Made by a program: the position numbers and the translations under genes. The notes under the pieces were generated by a model. The model had not been told where the DNA came from. It saw nothing but the letters and a program-made list of their open reading frames with translations, and made no database searches. This document shows positions 30,774 to 41,443 of a stretch of 64,000 nucleotides of DNA, one piece after another. Source of the DNA: Cryoendolithus antarcticus (taxonomy: Eukaryota; Ascomycota; Dothideomycetes; Cladosporiales; Cladosporiaceae); the NCBI GenBank assembly GCA_002077065.1, contig NAJO01000010.1:806001-870000 (forward strand), in the 5' to 3' direction. Numbering within the stretch: position 1 is the stretch's first letter; the number at the start of each line of letters is the position of its first letter.

Positions 30774-31617
30774 ATGACGGCCACCAAAGGACCCACCCTC
30801 ACAACACGCCAGCATACCCTCCTCTCGATCATGTTCAAGTGCCTCGACGGCAAGCCGAAGGTGAGTCCCGTCCCTCACCGCCACATCGCCGACCGCAGCG
30901 ATTCTAACACCCACAGATCAACATGCAAAAGTTCGCGCAGCTAGGCGGCTACGCCGACGCTACCAGCGCTCAAGGAGCCTATCACAAGCTCTACAAGGCT
31001 CTTACGGCGCCCGGAGACGACGACAATGCCGACGGTGCGACCGCGGCGCCTGTGCAGAAGGCGAAGGGGAGGAAGCGTAAGGGTGAGCGATATGACTAGC
31101 CACGTCGTAGTTGTTACTTTGGTACTGACCGCTTGAGAAAGCTGCCGCCGACGGCGAAGATGATGAGGCGGCCCCACCACCGAAGAAGACCAAATCGAAG
31201 AAGAGTACGAAGAGTAGCCCGGTGGCCGAAGAAGGCGAGGCGGACGAAGAGGTGCCCGAGGAGATTGCCGGCGGTGCTGAGGAAGTCAACGGCGCGGACG
31301 AAGTTGGCGAGGCGGAGGAGGCCGGCGAATTTGAGGTAGGTGGCGAAGCTGAAGAATCTGGCGAGATCGAAGCAGTCGGTGAAACTGAGGAGGCTACGGC
31401 GGCTGAGGCAGATGGCGAGGTCGATGGGGCTGACGGAGCCGAGGAGATTGACGAGACCGAGGGAGCTGGCGAGGTTGACGAAGCTGATGCAGACTTGGAG
31501 ACCGGCGAGGTTGAGGGGACTGGCGAGACTGAGGAGACTGAGAAAATTGGCGGCGGCGAGGAGACTGGCCAAGCTGAGGTGACTGGCGAGGCTCAGGCAG
31601 CCGGCGATGATGCTTGA
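30774..31617 (+). CDS. Small charged nuclear-type protein, paralogue F (long acidic tail)
   Basis: Three exons: 30774-30860, 30917-31082 and 31142-31617, 242 residues. Exon 1 is 29 codons and ends DGKPK; exon 2 opens INMQKFAQLGGYADATSA and ends KGRKRKG; exon 3 begins AAADGEDDEAAPPPKKTKSKKS. Introns sit at the family positions with phases 0 and 1; intron 2 uses an AAG acceptor. Exon 3 is far longer than in the sisters: a tail of about 120 residues made of loose Gly-Glu repeats (GEAEEAGEFEVGGEAEESG and similar), which looks grown by repeat expansion. Net charge is strongly negative, so the tail could bind histones or other basic partners. Function unknown. Convergent with the Rpr2-like gene. 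Confidence 0.8.
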
Positions 31618-31756
31618 TTGTTGTGCTCCTGTGGCAACAAGTTTGCTTCATCGTCGCGGCCTGAGCTTCAGTCCATATGACTGCGTCAGAGATGGCTCTT
31701 GGACTTTGACAGTCATATCTACGGCGGCACCAGGGGCAGATGGGCGATCACAGGCC

Positions 31757-32332
31757 TCAGGTCTTCATAAAGTCCTTGAGATCCAGACCAAATCCTGCTG
31801 GCTTGGTGGACTCTATTCTAGATTTCTCCAGTAGTGCTTGTAAGCCTGCATTCTTAGCTCGAGACTTCTTGCGAGCTGCCGGTACCACTGGTGCACTCTT
31901 AAGTGGTGCCGTAGCTGATAGAGACTTTTCTTTTCCTTGGACCGGCTTGCCCTTGGGCACTGCTGAGGGTGCCGCGTCTGCCTTCATGACGTCTACTGTT
32001 GCGAGAGGTAAGTTCCGCTTACGCTTGTTGCAATGGATGGTCTGCTCGGTGCCGCAAGCTGAACACTGCAGGCGGTTTGTCTTCACCATTGAAACCCGGA
32101 GGCGATCTGCCCTCGTTCGCTTCAGGGACCCTTTGACCTGAATGCAGGATAGACCGGGCACGAGCAGATGCCCACATGCTGCACAACGGCTTTCATTGGT
32201 ACAGTGCGAATGCTTCTCAAGACTCTTCCTTACCATATGCATATGCGACGACACTACTGGACTCTCGGTCGAGAGCGCGTCTGAAACACTGGCCAGATAG
32301 GCTGCCCGAGCGTCCAACTGTCTGGACAACAT
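31757..32332 (-). CDS. RNase P/MRP subunit-like zinc protein (Rpr2/Snm1/Rpp21 family)
   Basis: Single exon, 191 residues from the ATG at 32332. Family pattern: an N-terminal helix RQLDARAAYLASVSDALS, a second helix, then a four-cysteine zinc site CAACGHLLVPGLSC ... CSACGTEQTIHC with the LVPG turn typical of Rpr2/Snm1. The C-terminal third is Lys/Ala/Pro-rich (PVQGKEKSLSATAPLKSAP) and ends with GFGLDLKDFMKT. Rpr2 and Snm1 are small protein subunits of nuclear RNase P and RNase MRP; the Snm1 branch is slightly favoured by the long basic tail, but the choice is open. The frame is open further upstream (to an ATG at 32524), but that part lacks family character. Confidence 0.75.
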   Translation of the reverse strand: MLSRQLDARAAYLASVSDALSTESPVVSSHMHMVRKSLEKHSHCTNESRCAACGHLLVPGLSCIQVKGSLKRTRADRLRVSMVKTNRLQCSACGTEQTIHCNKRKRNLPLATVDVMKADAAPSAVPKGKPVQGKEKSLSATAPLKSAPVVPAARKKSRAKNAGLQALLEKSRIESTKPAGFGLDLKDFMKT

Positions 32333-32833
32333 CGCATTTGTTTGACGCCGAGAGTTGACCGTGCAGATTGATGTTATAGGAAGACATAGTGTAAGAATTG
32401 GAAATACTTTTGGTGAAGTCAAGATGAAGTCACCTGCTTGGTCTTGGCAGTCTGACACTGAGCGGCAACCACGATGCGCTGCTCTTTCCCAAAGATGCGT
32501 ATATCTCGCGGGTATGTTCCTCACCGCAATGAGAATACAAGGAGTAGTAGAGCTCCATACGATCTCACTCTGTCATGCGGGAACCTTCCAAAGGGAATGC
32601 AAAAGAGAAGTAAGTACAATGTACACAACCAAGATCTGAGCCGCGCCGTTGCTAGTAGCAACCGTCGTGTTTGGCCCAAGATCGCTCTTCCTACCCAAGA
32701 TCTGCATACCACCACACCACTCGACACCACCCACATTCGTTACCACTCACCCCAAGCATTCCTCACCGCCTCCCCAACAACCACGCATCATAACAGCCCC
32801 ACAACATTCATAGACATTGGCGACAGCGCCACG
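32333..32833. other. Intergenic region between divergent genes
   Basis: About 500 bases between the Rpr2-like gene (minus) and rho4 (plus). The last 150 bases before rho4 are rich in CACC and CATC blocks, as in a leader. No gene. Confidence 0.45.
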
Positions 32834-33746
32834 ATGTCCGTCCAAGCAGTGCAAAACTACGACAATCTCAATCGCAAGACCTCCGGTCGATCCCATACCT
32901 CGCGCCGCGCAGACAGCTACAACCGACGCAGTACACGAGGATCAGACGGCAGTAGTGCAGCCGGAAGCGCAGGGACAAACATCACGGCGCCGCCAGAATA
33001 CAGCAAGAAGTTCGTTGTGGTGGGCGATGGAGGGTGCGGCAAGACTTGTCTCTTGATTAGCTATAGCCAAGGAGTGTTCCCGGAGGTAAGGGCATTGCAC
33101 ATCTTACTGAGCGCAAGGCGATAAGGCTGACTAGCTGCGCAGAAATATGTTCCCACAGTCTTCGAGAACTACATCACACATGTCGAGCACAAGCCGAGTG
33201 GGAAGGGCGTGGAGTTGGCGCTTTGGGATACAGCTGGACAGGAGGAGTATGATCGATTGAGACCGCTTTCGTACCCGGAGACAGATCTGCTGTTTGTGTG
33301 CTTTGCGATCGACTGCCCGAATTCGTTGGAAAACGTGCTGGACAAGGTGCGTTGCGCAAACCGTGTAGCTCCATCGACCCTGTACTGACAATCCGTAGTG
33401 GTACCCCGAAGTCCTCCACTTTTGCCCGACGACGCCCATAATTCTCTGCGGCCTCAAGTCAGATCTGCGGAACAAGCGAACTTGCATCGAGCTACTCAAG
33501 ACCCAAGGTCTTACGCCTGTGACGCAACAACAGGGCAAAGCCGTGGCGACAAAGATGGGCGCACTGTACATGGAGTGCTCGTCAAAGGAGATGACAGGCG
33601 TCCACGAGATCTTCGACACAGCCATCGACATCGCAGTGCGAGGCCAGGACGACACATTTGCAGACGAGAAGAACTCCTCGTCGAGACCTGGCGGACAAAT
33701 GATGCCGTCGCGGAAGAAGAAAAGTAGGAACTGCAGCATTCTCTGA
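32834..33746 (+). CDS. rho4: Rho-family GTPase Rho4
   Basis: Three exons: 32834-33085, 33143-33346 and 33399-33746, 267 residues. About 55 extra N-terminal Ser/Arg-rich residues precede the G domain, a hallmark of Rho4. Motifs: [24 protein letters not shown] (effector), [21 protein letters not shown], the Rho insert region and [15 protein letters not shown]. It ends in a polybasic SRKKKSRN and the CAAX box CSIL (geranylgeranylation type). Rho4 works in septum formation, cell-wall turnover and septal ring dynamics in filamentous fungi. All introns are phase 0 with good donors. The ATG at 32834 (CACGATGTC) starts the conserved SVQAVQNYD. Confidence 0.95.
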
Positions 33747-34149
33747 TCCTGCCTCGGTATCGCGGACTCCTGGTTGAGTCGCGTGCTGTGAGTGGCTTGT
33801 CCTTGGGGAGAGCAGCTTTCGTTGACGTGTCATGTGTTCCGACAGATGAGATCGAGGGTGTGTCGACGCTCGTGAGGGATCTTGGGTATTTGAGGATGTT
33901 GATGAAGGGAGTGAAGAAGTATCTCTTGGGGTCCATACGGCGTTAGAGGGTCATGGAGAGGGCATCTTCATTAGGTCATGTTGATCATCGGGCTAGGGTT
34001 CGAATACTTCAGCAGCGGTAGTCGGTGGGCAGAGGGCCTCGCCCGCATATGGAGGACAGCTGTCAGGATAGCGACGGGATATGAGCAGTAGTCGATGCAC
34101 AAATTGGCTGTCCAGAGTCCAGAGCAATGCTGAAGCTCATCGTGCATGC
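33747..34149. other. Region between convergent genes
   Basis: About 400 bases between rho4 and dad1 3' ends. A GGGTTCGAATAC at 33996 recalls a tRNA B box, but no tRNA fold surrounds it. Confidence 0.45.
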
Positions 34150-34467
34150 TCATGGAGCTTTCTCACTTTCCGCGCCCTCCTTCGCTTCCTCTTTGGGCAG
34201 CTCAGGCTCCTTCGACATCACGTTCTCGAATTGTGACCACAATCCCTCGACTTGCCCAAACTCGTTGCCAACCTGATTGACGAATCAGCCTTCATCCTCC
34301 TCCACTTTTCACAACGACCTTACCGCTATCACGCCTTCCAGACTTCGATTCAGCTTGTTGATGTTCTGTAATACGTTTTCAAGGCTCGCCGCCACATCAC
34401 CAAGGAGCTGCTCGCGTTGCTGTTCGAATAGTGTTTTCTCCGGCGAGGCGCCATTCGTCGTCGCCAT
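34150..34467 (-). CDS. dad1: DASH complex subunit Dad1
   Basis: Two exons on the minus strand, 34467-34324 and 34272-34150 (intron 51 nt), 88 residues, the normal size. Family sequence is clear: [37 protein letters not shown], then across the splice [19 protein letters not shown], and a short acidic end. Dad1 is part of the ten-protein DASH/Dam1 ring that couples kinetochores to spindle microtubules. Head to head with pex12 over 229 bases. Confidence 0.95.
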
Positions 34468-34696
34468 CTTGATCCTCTGTGTGTGAGCTCAAGCGAGTGA
34501 ATGTGACCGAGAAGAATATAATGGTGTCCAGATAGTGGAAGACGCGTTGAGACGCGCCAGCCAAGTACCGAGGCCCATGAGTGCGCATCCTCACGACACA
34601 GCAGCCACCTCACGAACGCTATACATGTTCACCACTAACGCACTCATGTCCTGACAGTAATATCCTGAGACGGCCCTGTGGCGACCAGTCACGGCT

Positions 34697-36100
34697 ATGG
34701 AGTTCATGACCGCCCTCACCGGCGGTCTCGACGAACAGAAGCCGTCTCTCTTCGAGCTGCTTTCGGAACAGCAACTCAACGGGCTCATACCGCCGTCACT
34801 CCGCTACCTGCTGGCCATAGCGACCCACCGCAATCCTCGTTACCTCCTCCGAGTCCTCAACTCTTTTGACGAGCTTTATGCGCTACTTTCGCTGTTGGTG
34901 GAGCGCCACTTCCTGATCTCCCATGGCGGGGGCTTCACGGAGAACTTCTACGGCCTCAAGCGAGAACGTGTGTTGCGCATCAAGGGTGGTGAGATACCCA
35001 GGACACAGCTAGGAGCACCAGCGGAGGTCAGAGAGACGCTGAAGTTGCGCAGCAGCGATGTTTGGAAGAATTTGGCTGTCATGGTGGGATTGCCGTACCT
35101 CAAAAGGAAGCTGGACGAGTCCTATGATATTCATGCTGCTGGAGTCAACTTGCTTGGGCCGTCGTATCAAGATCGGGACAGATATCCTGCAGAGGGGACG
35201 CTCAAGCAAAGGGTGATGTGGTTCTACAAATGGTTTCTACGGAAGGTGTACCCCTTCCTGAATGCAGCATACTACTTTTCGATGTTAGCATTCAACATGG
35301 CGTACCTCTTCGACGGCACGAAGCATCACTCGCCCTGGCTGTGGCTTATTGGGTGTCGCATACGCAGGATGAACGCTGCGGACTACCGGGCGATTGACCT
35401 TGCATCGCAACCAAAGGCGCCTAGAGCCCGTGCTAGACCTGGTCAGACCAATTCGCTTTTCAGCCCACGCCTGATGACGGAGACTGTGATGCCTCGACTA
35501 TTCACGAGTCTCAAAATCTTGTTACCCACATCCATATTCGCACTCAAGTTCTTAGAGTGGTGGCACAACTCAGACTTCGCGCGACAGCTGTCACGACGAG
35601 CGAATCAAGGACTTGACTTGCCGCCGCCGACTGCGTCGGGGCTGCCGGTGCAGCCAAAGGTACAGGCTCCAGCAGATGGTGGGAGTGAGAAGCCTGGTGA
35701 ACCCTTGTCGCGTCGCGACTCTGGTGTCGATGGACCGCCGATCTCCAGTCTAACTCACTTGCCCATCCTCACGGTTCCAGCCCCTGCACACGCGACTGCA
35801 GACTCACCAAACACCACGTCGCTGTGTCCTATCTGCTCCTCGCCGATACAGACTGCAACCGCCTCTCAAAGTGGGTACGTATACTGCTACACGTGCATCC
35901 ACAGATGGGTTGACGGCACGCATCCACGACAAGAGGCATTCATGGAAGGCAGTGCTGAAGAAGAGGAAGGCGCGAAAGGGTGGGTCGAGGAGGGAGGGGG
36001 AAGCCGGGAAGGTAAATGGGAGAGCGGTGCCGGTCGAGACGCCGTTACTGGTCGGCGGTTGCTCGGCGGAACGAGCGGTCTGAGGAGAGTCATGATCTGA
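34697..36100 (+). CDS. pex12: Peroxin-12 (Pex12), peroxisomal RING protein
   Basis: Intronless, 467 residues. The N-terminal Pex2/Pex12 domain is clear (PSLFELLSEQQLNGLIPPSLRYLL, DELYALLSLLVERHFL, FTENFYGLKRERVL, then WFYKWFLRKVYPFLNAAYYFSMLAFNMAYLFDG). Hydrophobic helices span the peroxisomal membrane. A C-terminal incomplete RING follows: CPICSSPI ... YVYCYTCIHRWV, which lacks several zinc ligands as Pex12 usually does. With Pex2 and Pex10 it forms the ubiquitin ligase that recycles Pex5. The stretch between the membrane part and the RING (about residues 305-370) is Pro/Ser-rich, and the last 50 residues are Gly/Glu-rich. Confidence 0.95.
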   Translation: MEFMTALTGGLDEQKPSLFELLSEQQLNGLIPPSLRYLLAIATHRNPRYLLRVLNSFDELYALLSLLVERHFLISHGGGFTENFYGLKRERVLRIKGGEIPRTQLGAPAEVRETLKLRSSDVWKNLAVMVGLPYLKRKLDESYDIHAAGVNLLGPSYQDRDRYPAEGTLKQRVMWFYKWFLRKVYPFLNAAYYFSMLAFNMAYLFDGTKHHSPWLWLIGCRIRRMNAADYRAIDLASQPKAPRARARPGQTNSLFSPRLMTETVMPRLFTSLKILLPTSIFALKFLEWWHNSDFARQLSRRANQGLDLPPPTASGLPVQPKVQAPADGGSEKPGEPLSRRDSGVDGPPISSLTHLPILTVPAPAHATADSPNTTSLCPICSSPIQTATASQSGYVYCYTCIHRWVDGTHPRQEAFMEGSAEEEEGAKGWVEEGGGSREGKWESGAGRDAVTGRRLLGGTSGLRRVMI

Positions 36101-36527
36101 GAGTGCACCGGTGTCCATGTAATCATGGGCAGAAAGGGCGTGTTCAGTGTCAGCGCATCCATGATGAGGCGCTGCGATCTGCCGCTGATATGCGGCTGAT
36201 GTCAGCAGCCAGGCACAGCTTACTGTGGCGCACATGAGCTAGTATGGTCTCACGCTGCAAAACACAGCAGGCGGAGATATGGTATGTTCTGCCCTGCGGG
36301 CAGCTCCAAGTAATGCTTGTTGAGCTTAGCGCATGTGCAGCTGCACACCAATATATCAACACAGTCAGCCGTGTAGGACGCAATGTGTAAGCGTGTGGTG
36401 CTTGATGGAGCGAATCCGTCACCGCCACGAATGCATACAAGACTAGTCGCCTCCCACGCTGGAATAGATTCACTCCGGGCATTCGCGTTCCAAGAGACCG
36501 CAACGAGACAGCTTCCCAGCACCGGCA
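36101..36527. other. Intergenic region
   Basis: About 430 bases between pex12 and the hydrolase gene. The minus-strand frame 36150-36677 overlaps the hydrolase and is not supported. Confidence 0.45.
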
Positions 36528-37359
36528 ATGGCGTCCAAACCTGTCGTTCTGCTGATTCCGGGCGGCATGACCCACAACACCTGCTACAATCCTCTCAAGG
36601 CAGAACTTCACAAGGCTGGCTACGAGACTGTCGTTGCGTTCCTCCCATCTGCCGATCCAGCAGATCCACTGGATCAATCATTAACGGCAGCTAACGATGC
36701 GCGATCAGTCTATGAGAAGTCCCTGAAGCCGATTCTAGATGCTGGCAAGGATGTTGTCATCTACGCCTACTCGTACGGCGGGACAGTCTTTGGCAACGAC
36801 GGGCCATCATTCGTTAAGTCTGAGCGCGAGGTGCGAGGCGAGAGAGGCGGCATCGTTGGGATCGTGTACATGAGCATCGCAACTGTGCCAGCTGGGATGG
36901 GACAGCTTGAATTTATGGGCGGTACATGGCCGCCGTTCATTGCTGTTGATCAGGTGAGCAATTCTCGGGCGTTAAGTGATATCGAACCGGGCGCTGACAA
37001 TGCTGTGGCAGCCCAAGAAGGGACTTTTGACCTTCGACCCCATAATCCCATCGCTGTTCAACGACGCTGCGCCTGCAGACGCCGAAGGGTTGGCCAAGAC
37101 TGTCGTTGGGCACGCTTCACGCACGTTCGAAACCGGGGTCCTCCCGCCACTCTGGGCTGAGCGAGCGCTTGATGGCAAACGCGTGTGGCTATTTGCGAAT
37201 CTTGACGGCACTTTCCCGCCAGATGCTGCGCGGACTTTCATCGCAGCTAGCGGGGTGGAGTGGGAAATCGTAGAGAGGGAGGTTGGGCATTGCGCTTTCG
37301 TTACGCAACCGGAAGTGGTTGCGAAAGTCATTGTGGAAGCTGCAAGGAAGTGGGCTTGA
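36528..37359 (+). CDS. Alpha/beta hydrolase
   Basis: Two exons, 36528-36953 and 37012-37359 (intron 58 nt, GTGAGC donor, GCTGAC branch), 257 residues. The fold is shown by PVVLLIPGGMTHNTCYNPL (oxyanion-loop glycines), the nucleophile elbow AYSYGG, a middle cap segment and a late GHCAFVTQPEVVAKVI that should supply the catalytic His. A late Asp (LDGTFPPDA) may complete the triad. It resembles fungal hydrolases of the AB hydrolase-1/EstA type, often found in secondary metabolism, but nothing around it suggests a cluster. No signal peptide; substrate unknown. Confidence 0.85.
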
Positions 37360-38089
37360 ATTCATTCGACGAAGCTGTGCAGGGAAGGAGGGAGCAGTAA
37401 ATTGCTTGACTACGCAACGTCTGCAGAGCCACGGCGTATTTTTGAAGCGATTCATCCTGTCGCGCGTATGAATGACTCCACTCCTTGACCGCTGAGTAAT
37501 ACAATACCCCGGAAACGTACGGCGCCCGGAGACCTCCCCTGCATCTCGTAAACACTTATTCTTCTAGCCCCTTCATCATGCGATCACCACCTCATTGTTA
37601 TGACGCAGTAGCTGAGGGGAACACATGCAACACCAAAGAGTCTTATTGGATGTACTCCGATGCAGGAGTACCTTCTCCGGCACTTCCATGTCAGAGTCGC
37701 GAACCCGAGACGCGTCGTGTCGATCAGTCATCCAGTCCACCAGTCCTCTATGGTCGAGAACGGCATGTGGAATCATTCGCACCCATGATGCAGCCCTTGG
37801 CCCGAACGGCAAGGGCTTTCACTAATTTCTTCCAGCCGTATAGTCGAAGTACCGATCCTAGTCTGGGCATTGGTGCTCTCTCCGAGCAGTGGAGCGATTA
37901 CCACTAACGGCCCGTGTATGTAATCATCCGGACTTTGTACTCGTCCTGCAGACGGCGCCTTTGGAATCGACCAGCAGCTATGGAACTAGATCCGCCTTTA
38001 CGTGTAGTGATTCCAGGTACAGTTTATTTCCATTTCATGTGCTCTCATTTGCACAAATTTCCACATTCAGCACGACTGTACTCATCACG
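37360..38089. other. Intergenic region upstream of egt1
   Basis: About 730 bases. The plus-strand frame 37578-37907 has no family features. Presumed egt1 promoter. Confidence 0.45.
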
Positions 38090-41000
38090 ATGGGTTCAAT
38101 CACATTAACCCAAGGAGATGGGCGGATCATCGACATCCAAGGTGATGGTCAAACAGCGAATCTGAAGCGCATGATTGTTGAAGGTCTCGCCGTTCCAGAG
38201 GGACGGCAGAAGACTCTACCTACTCTCCTCTTGTACGACGCTACTGGCTTGCAAATTTTCGAGGAGATCACGTACCTGGAGGAGTACTACCTTACTGGCC
38301 AGGAGATCGAGGTCCTGGAGCGCAATGCCGATAAGATTGCCACGAACATCGAACAGAACAGTGTGTTGCTTGAGTTGGGAAGTGGGTGAGTCGACGATCG
38401 CCAACACTATCCTCGCTTTTCCATGAGTCTGAACTTTTCTGTGCTGCTGCACCGCCACTCGCGATAGTAACTCTGTCACTCAAGATCGGCGAGAGACATC
38501 AGACTGTTGATCAGCGTCTTTGTAACAGCCTCACCACTCTCACAGGGACGGCTATGTAGCGTTTACCAGCCGTGGACGCGCTGATGACTGCTTCCACCGT
38601 GATGAACATTCGGATAGGCGAAGGTAGAGGGAGTGATCATAGCTGACTTGACCAAGGAACCTTCGCAAAGTCAAGATCCTGCTAGACGCTCTAGAGCGGG
38701 CGAAGAGGAATGTGACTTACTTCGCCCTCGACCTGATGCGATCCGAATTGGACCGCACACTAGCCGCCGTTCCTGAAGGCACGTTCGAGCATGTCAAATG
38801 CTTTGGTCTATTGGGGACTTACGACGATGGACTGCAATGGCTCACAAACCCGGAAATGGTCGGTCAAACGAAGACGATCATGTCGTTGGGATCGAGCGTC
38901 GGCAACTACAATAGAGATGAAGCCGCAGCGTTCGTGAAACAATTCGCCAGCACGCTCGGTCCGAAAGACACATTACTATTTGGCTTGGACGCCTGTCAGG
39001 AGCCGAGACGGGTCTACCAAGCGTACAACGACTCGCAGGGTGTCACGAATCGATTTACCATCAATGGCCTGAAGCACGCCAACAAGATACTCGGGTACGA
39101 TGCGTTCGAGCTCGATAATTGGTACGCTGCAGGCGAGTACAGCGCAACAGAGGGTCTGCACCGCGCACATGTCGTGCCCAGATCAGACTGCATCGTAGCA
39201 GGCGTCGCGATACGTGGCGGCGAACGCATTCGCATCGAAGAGTCTGTGAAGTACAGTGCTGCGCAGACGCGGAAGTTGTGGGACAATGGAGACGTCATCG
39301 AGAAAACCGTCTGGTCGAACACCGCGGCAGACTACAGTAAGCGATGCTAACTTTGCAAAACCATCTTGACAACCACGCAATTGATCGATAAAATGAGACT
39401 AATCAATATGTCAGACATACACATGCTCACAAGACGTCAAAATATGGTATTCCCTACCAACCCGATCGAGTACGCACGCCATCCAGTGCCAAGCCTTGAC
39501 GACTGGCATCGACTTTGGAAAGTCTGGACGATCGTCACGAGACAGATGATCCCGGATGCGGAACTGAACGAGAAACCGATCAAGCTTCGCAATGCGTGTA
39601 TATTCTATCTTGGGCACATTCCGACTTTCATGTCGATGAAGCTCGTCGAAGGAACGGGCATGCAGCCAATTGATCCGGTCGCATACACTAAGATCTTTGA
39701 GCGTGGGATCGATCCAGATGTTTGTCCTCCCGTCAGAAGTAGCTTCCTCTCATTTACTTCTCGAAGTCATGATTGCTACTATCGACTGCGCTTTATCAAC
39801 GTTGAAAAGTTTACAAAGCCATGCAATTGCGGTTTCTGCGCGTTGATGACATGTCGCTCGATCAACCGGCTTGCGAGATCTCTTGATCCGACGATGTCTA
39901 AGCCGAGCCACTACCGAGGCGCGGTCGATAGTAGCATAGGGTCTTCTGGAACGCAGTCGCGAGTCGTCGGTATTGAACGATGCTGACTCAAATGTGTAGG
40001 TTGATAACCCAGCTCAATGTCACGCTCACAGCGAAGTGCCTGACGAGTGGCCGCCAGTCGAAGAGATCTTGCAGTATCAGGACCGTGTGCATGAACGGAT
40101 CGCCAGCTTCTACAAGACTGGACAGGCATACGACGATGCCTGGACTGGAAGAGTGCTCTGGCTTGGATATGAACACGAAGCCATGCATCTCGAGACGCTG
40201 TTGTACATGCTACTACAGAGCGACAAGACCTTGCCGCCAACTGGAGTACCACGTCCGGCATTCGAGCAGCTTGCTGATGAGGCTGATCGCGATGCGGTAG
40301 AGAATCAGTGGTTCGAAATTCCAGCACAGACTGTCAAGATCGGGCTTGATGATCCCGAAAGGGCTGCTGGGCCAGTACGACATTTCGGATGGGATGTCGA
40401 GAAGCCCGCCCGCGAAGAGACCGTGAAGGCTTTCCAGGCCAAGGCACGCCCGATCACCAATGAGGAATACGCCAAATACCTCTTCGAGATGGGAAAGGAT
40501 CAGCTCCCTGCTTCTTGGAGCAACTCTGGACCAACCGATGGCATGAACGGCAAGACCGGTGAAGTCAACGGCCATACCAACGGGCACGCCAATGGTCACG
40601 CCAATGGTCACGCCAATGGTCACGCCAATGGTCACATCAACGGCACTAGTACCCACACGAACGGTCACTCCGGCTTCTCAGCCTTCCTTGCGCACCTTTC
40701 CCTGCGCACATTCCATGGGCCCATTCCCCTCTTGCTCGCGCTGCACCATCCAGTCAGTGCCTCCTACGACGAGCTCGCCGGCTGCGCAGCCTACATGGGC
40801 GGCCGTATTCCAACTGAACTCGAAGCCCAGAGCATCTATTCGCACGCTGAGAATCTGCGCAAGCAAGCCCTGCAGACCTTAGGCGCGAACATCCCCGCCG
40901 TCAACGCCCACCTGATCAACGAGGGAGTGCAGGAGTCGCCTCCATCCCACCGTTGCGAAAAGGGCCAGGCCGACGGCCTGGATACTGGAGCTCTATTCGC

Positions 41001-41443
41001 TGAGTTGGGAGACAGCAATGTGGGCTTCAAGCACTGGGGCACGGTGAGTGTCACGCAAGATGGCAATAAGCTTCCTGGTCAAGGAGGCATGGGAGGGTTG
41101 TGGGAGTGGACTTCCTCGACATTGGAGAGACATGAGGGATACGAGCCGATGAAACTGTACCCCGCCTACAGCTGTGAGTGATGCGCAGAGTGAGCGTCAA
41201 GTGAAGGTTGCAAGTGAGCTGACCATACATGCACAGCCGACTTCTTCGATGGGAAGCACAACATTATGCTGGGAGGGTCTTGGGCCACGCTTCCACGCAT
41301 CGCGGGGAGGAGATCATTGTGAGTGTCACCGTCACTGTCATCTAAAGCGTGAGGTGCATATACTAACGTGTACCAGTGTGAACTGGTACCAACGCAACTA
41401 CCCCTACGCCTGGGCCACCGCGCGTCTGGTCAAAGACATCTAG
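38090..41443 (+). CDS. egt1: Ergothioneine biosynthesis protein Egt1 (EgtD-EgtB fusion)
   Basis: Six exons: 38090-38385, 38657-39336, 39415-39719, 40000-41173, 41237-41318 and 41377-41443, 867 residues, all phases agreeing. The N-terminal half is the histidine N-methyltransferase (LELGSGNLRKVKILLDALE, LGLL-type GLLGTYDDGLQWL, LGSSVGNYNRDEAAAF) that makes hercynine. About residues 365-540 form the DinB-like iron-binding part with GYEHEAMHLET. The C-terminal FGE-sulfatase-like domain (ASYDELAGCAAYMGGRIPT, GLWEWTSSTLE, VNWYQRNYPY) completes the oxygen-dependent sulfoxide synthase that joins hercynine and cysteine. A run of NGHA repeats (about residues 615-650) sits between the DinB and FGE parts. 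Introns 1 and 3 are 271 and 280 nt, much longer than elsewhere here; intron 5 has a perfect TACTAAC at 41361. Confidence 0.95.
40585..40632 (+). repeat. 12-bp minisatellite inside egt1
   Basis: Four perfect tandem copies of CACGCCAATGGT encoding His-Ala-Asn-Gly, flanked on both sides by degenerate copies (about 40561-40667). The unit is a multiple of three, so copy changes keep the frame. Confidence 0.9.

Noticed and set aside
33996..34007. tRNA B-box-like GGGTTCGAATAC
   Set aside because: No A box, acceptor stem or anticodon arm can be laid out around it.
39720..39999. Open frame running through egt1 intron 3
   Set aside because: The frame ends in a stop before the conserved next exon, and splicing GAT|GTTGATAAC restores the family sequence NPAQCHAHSE.
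40561..40667. Tandem repeat looking like a repeat array
   Set aside because: Unit is 12 bp without spacers and lies in frame in egt1; not CRISPR.
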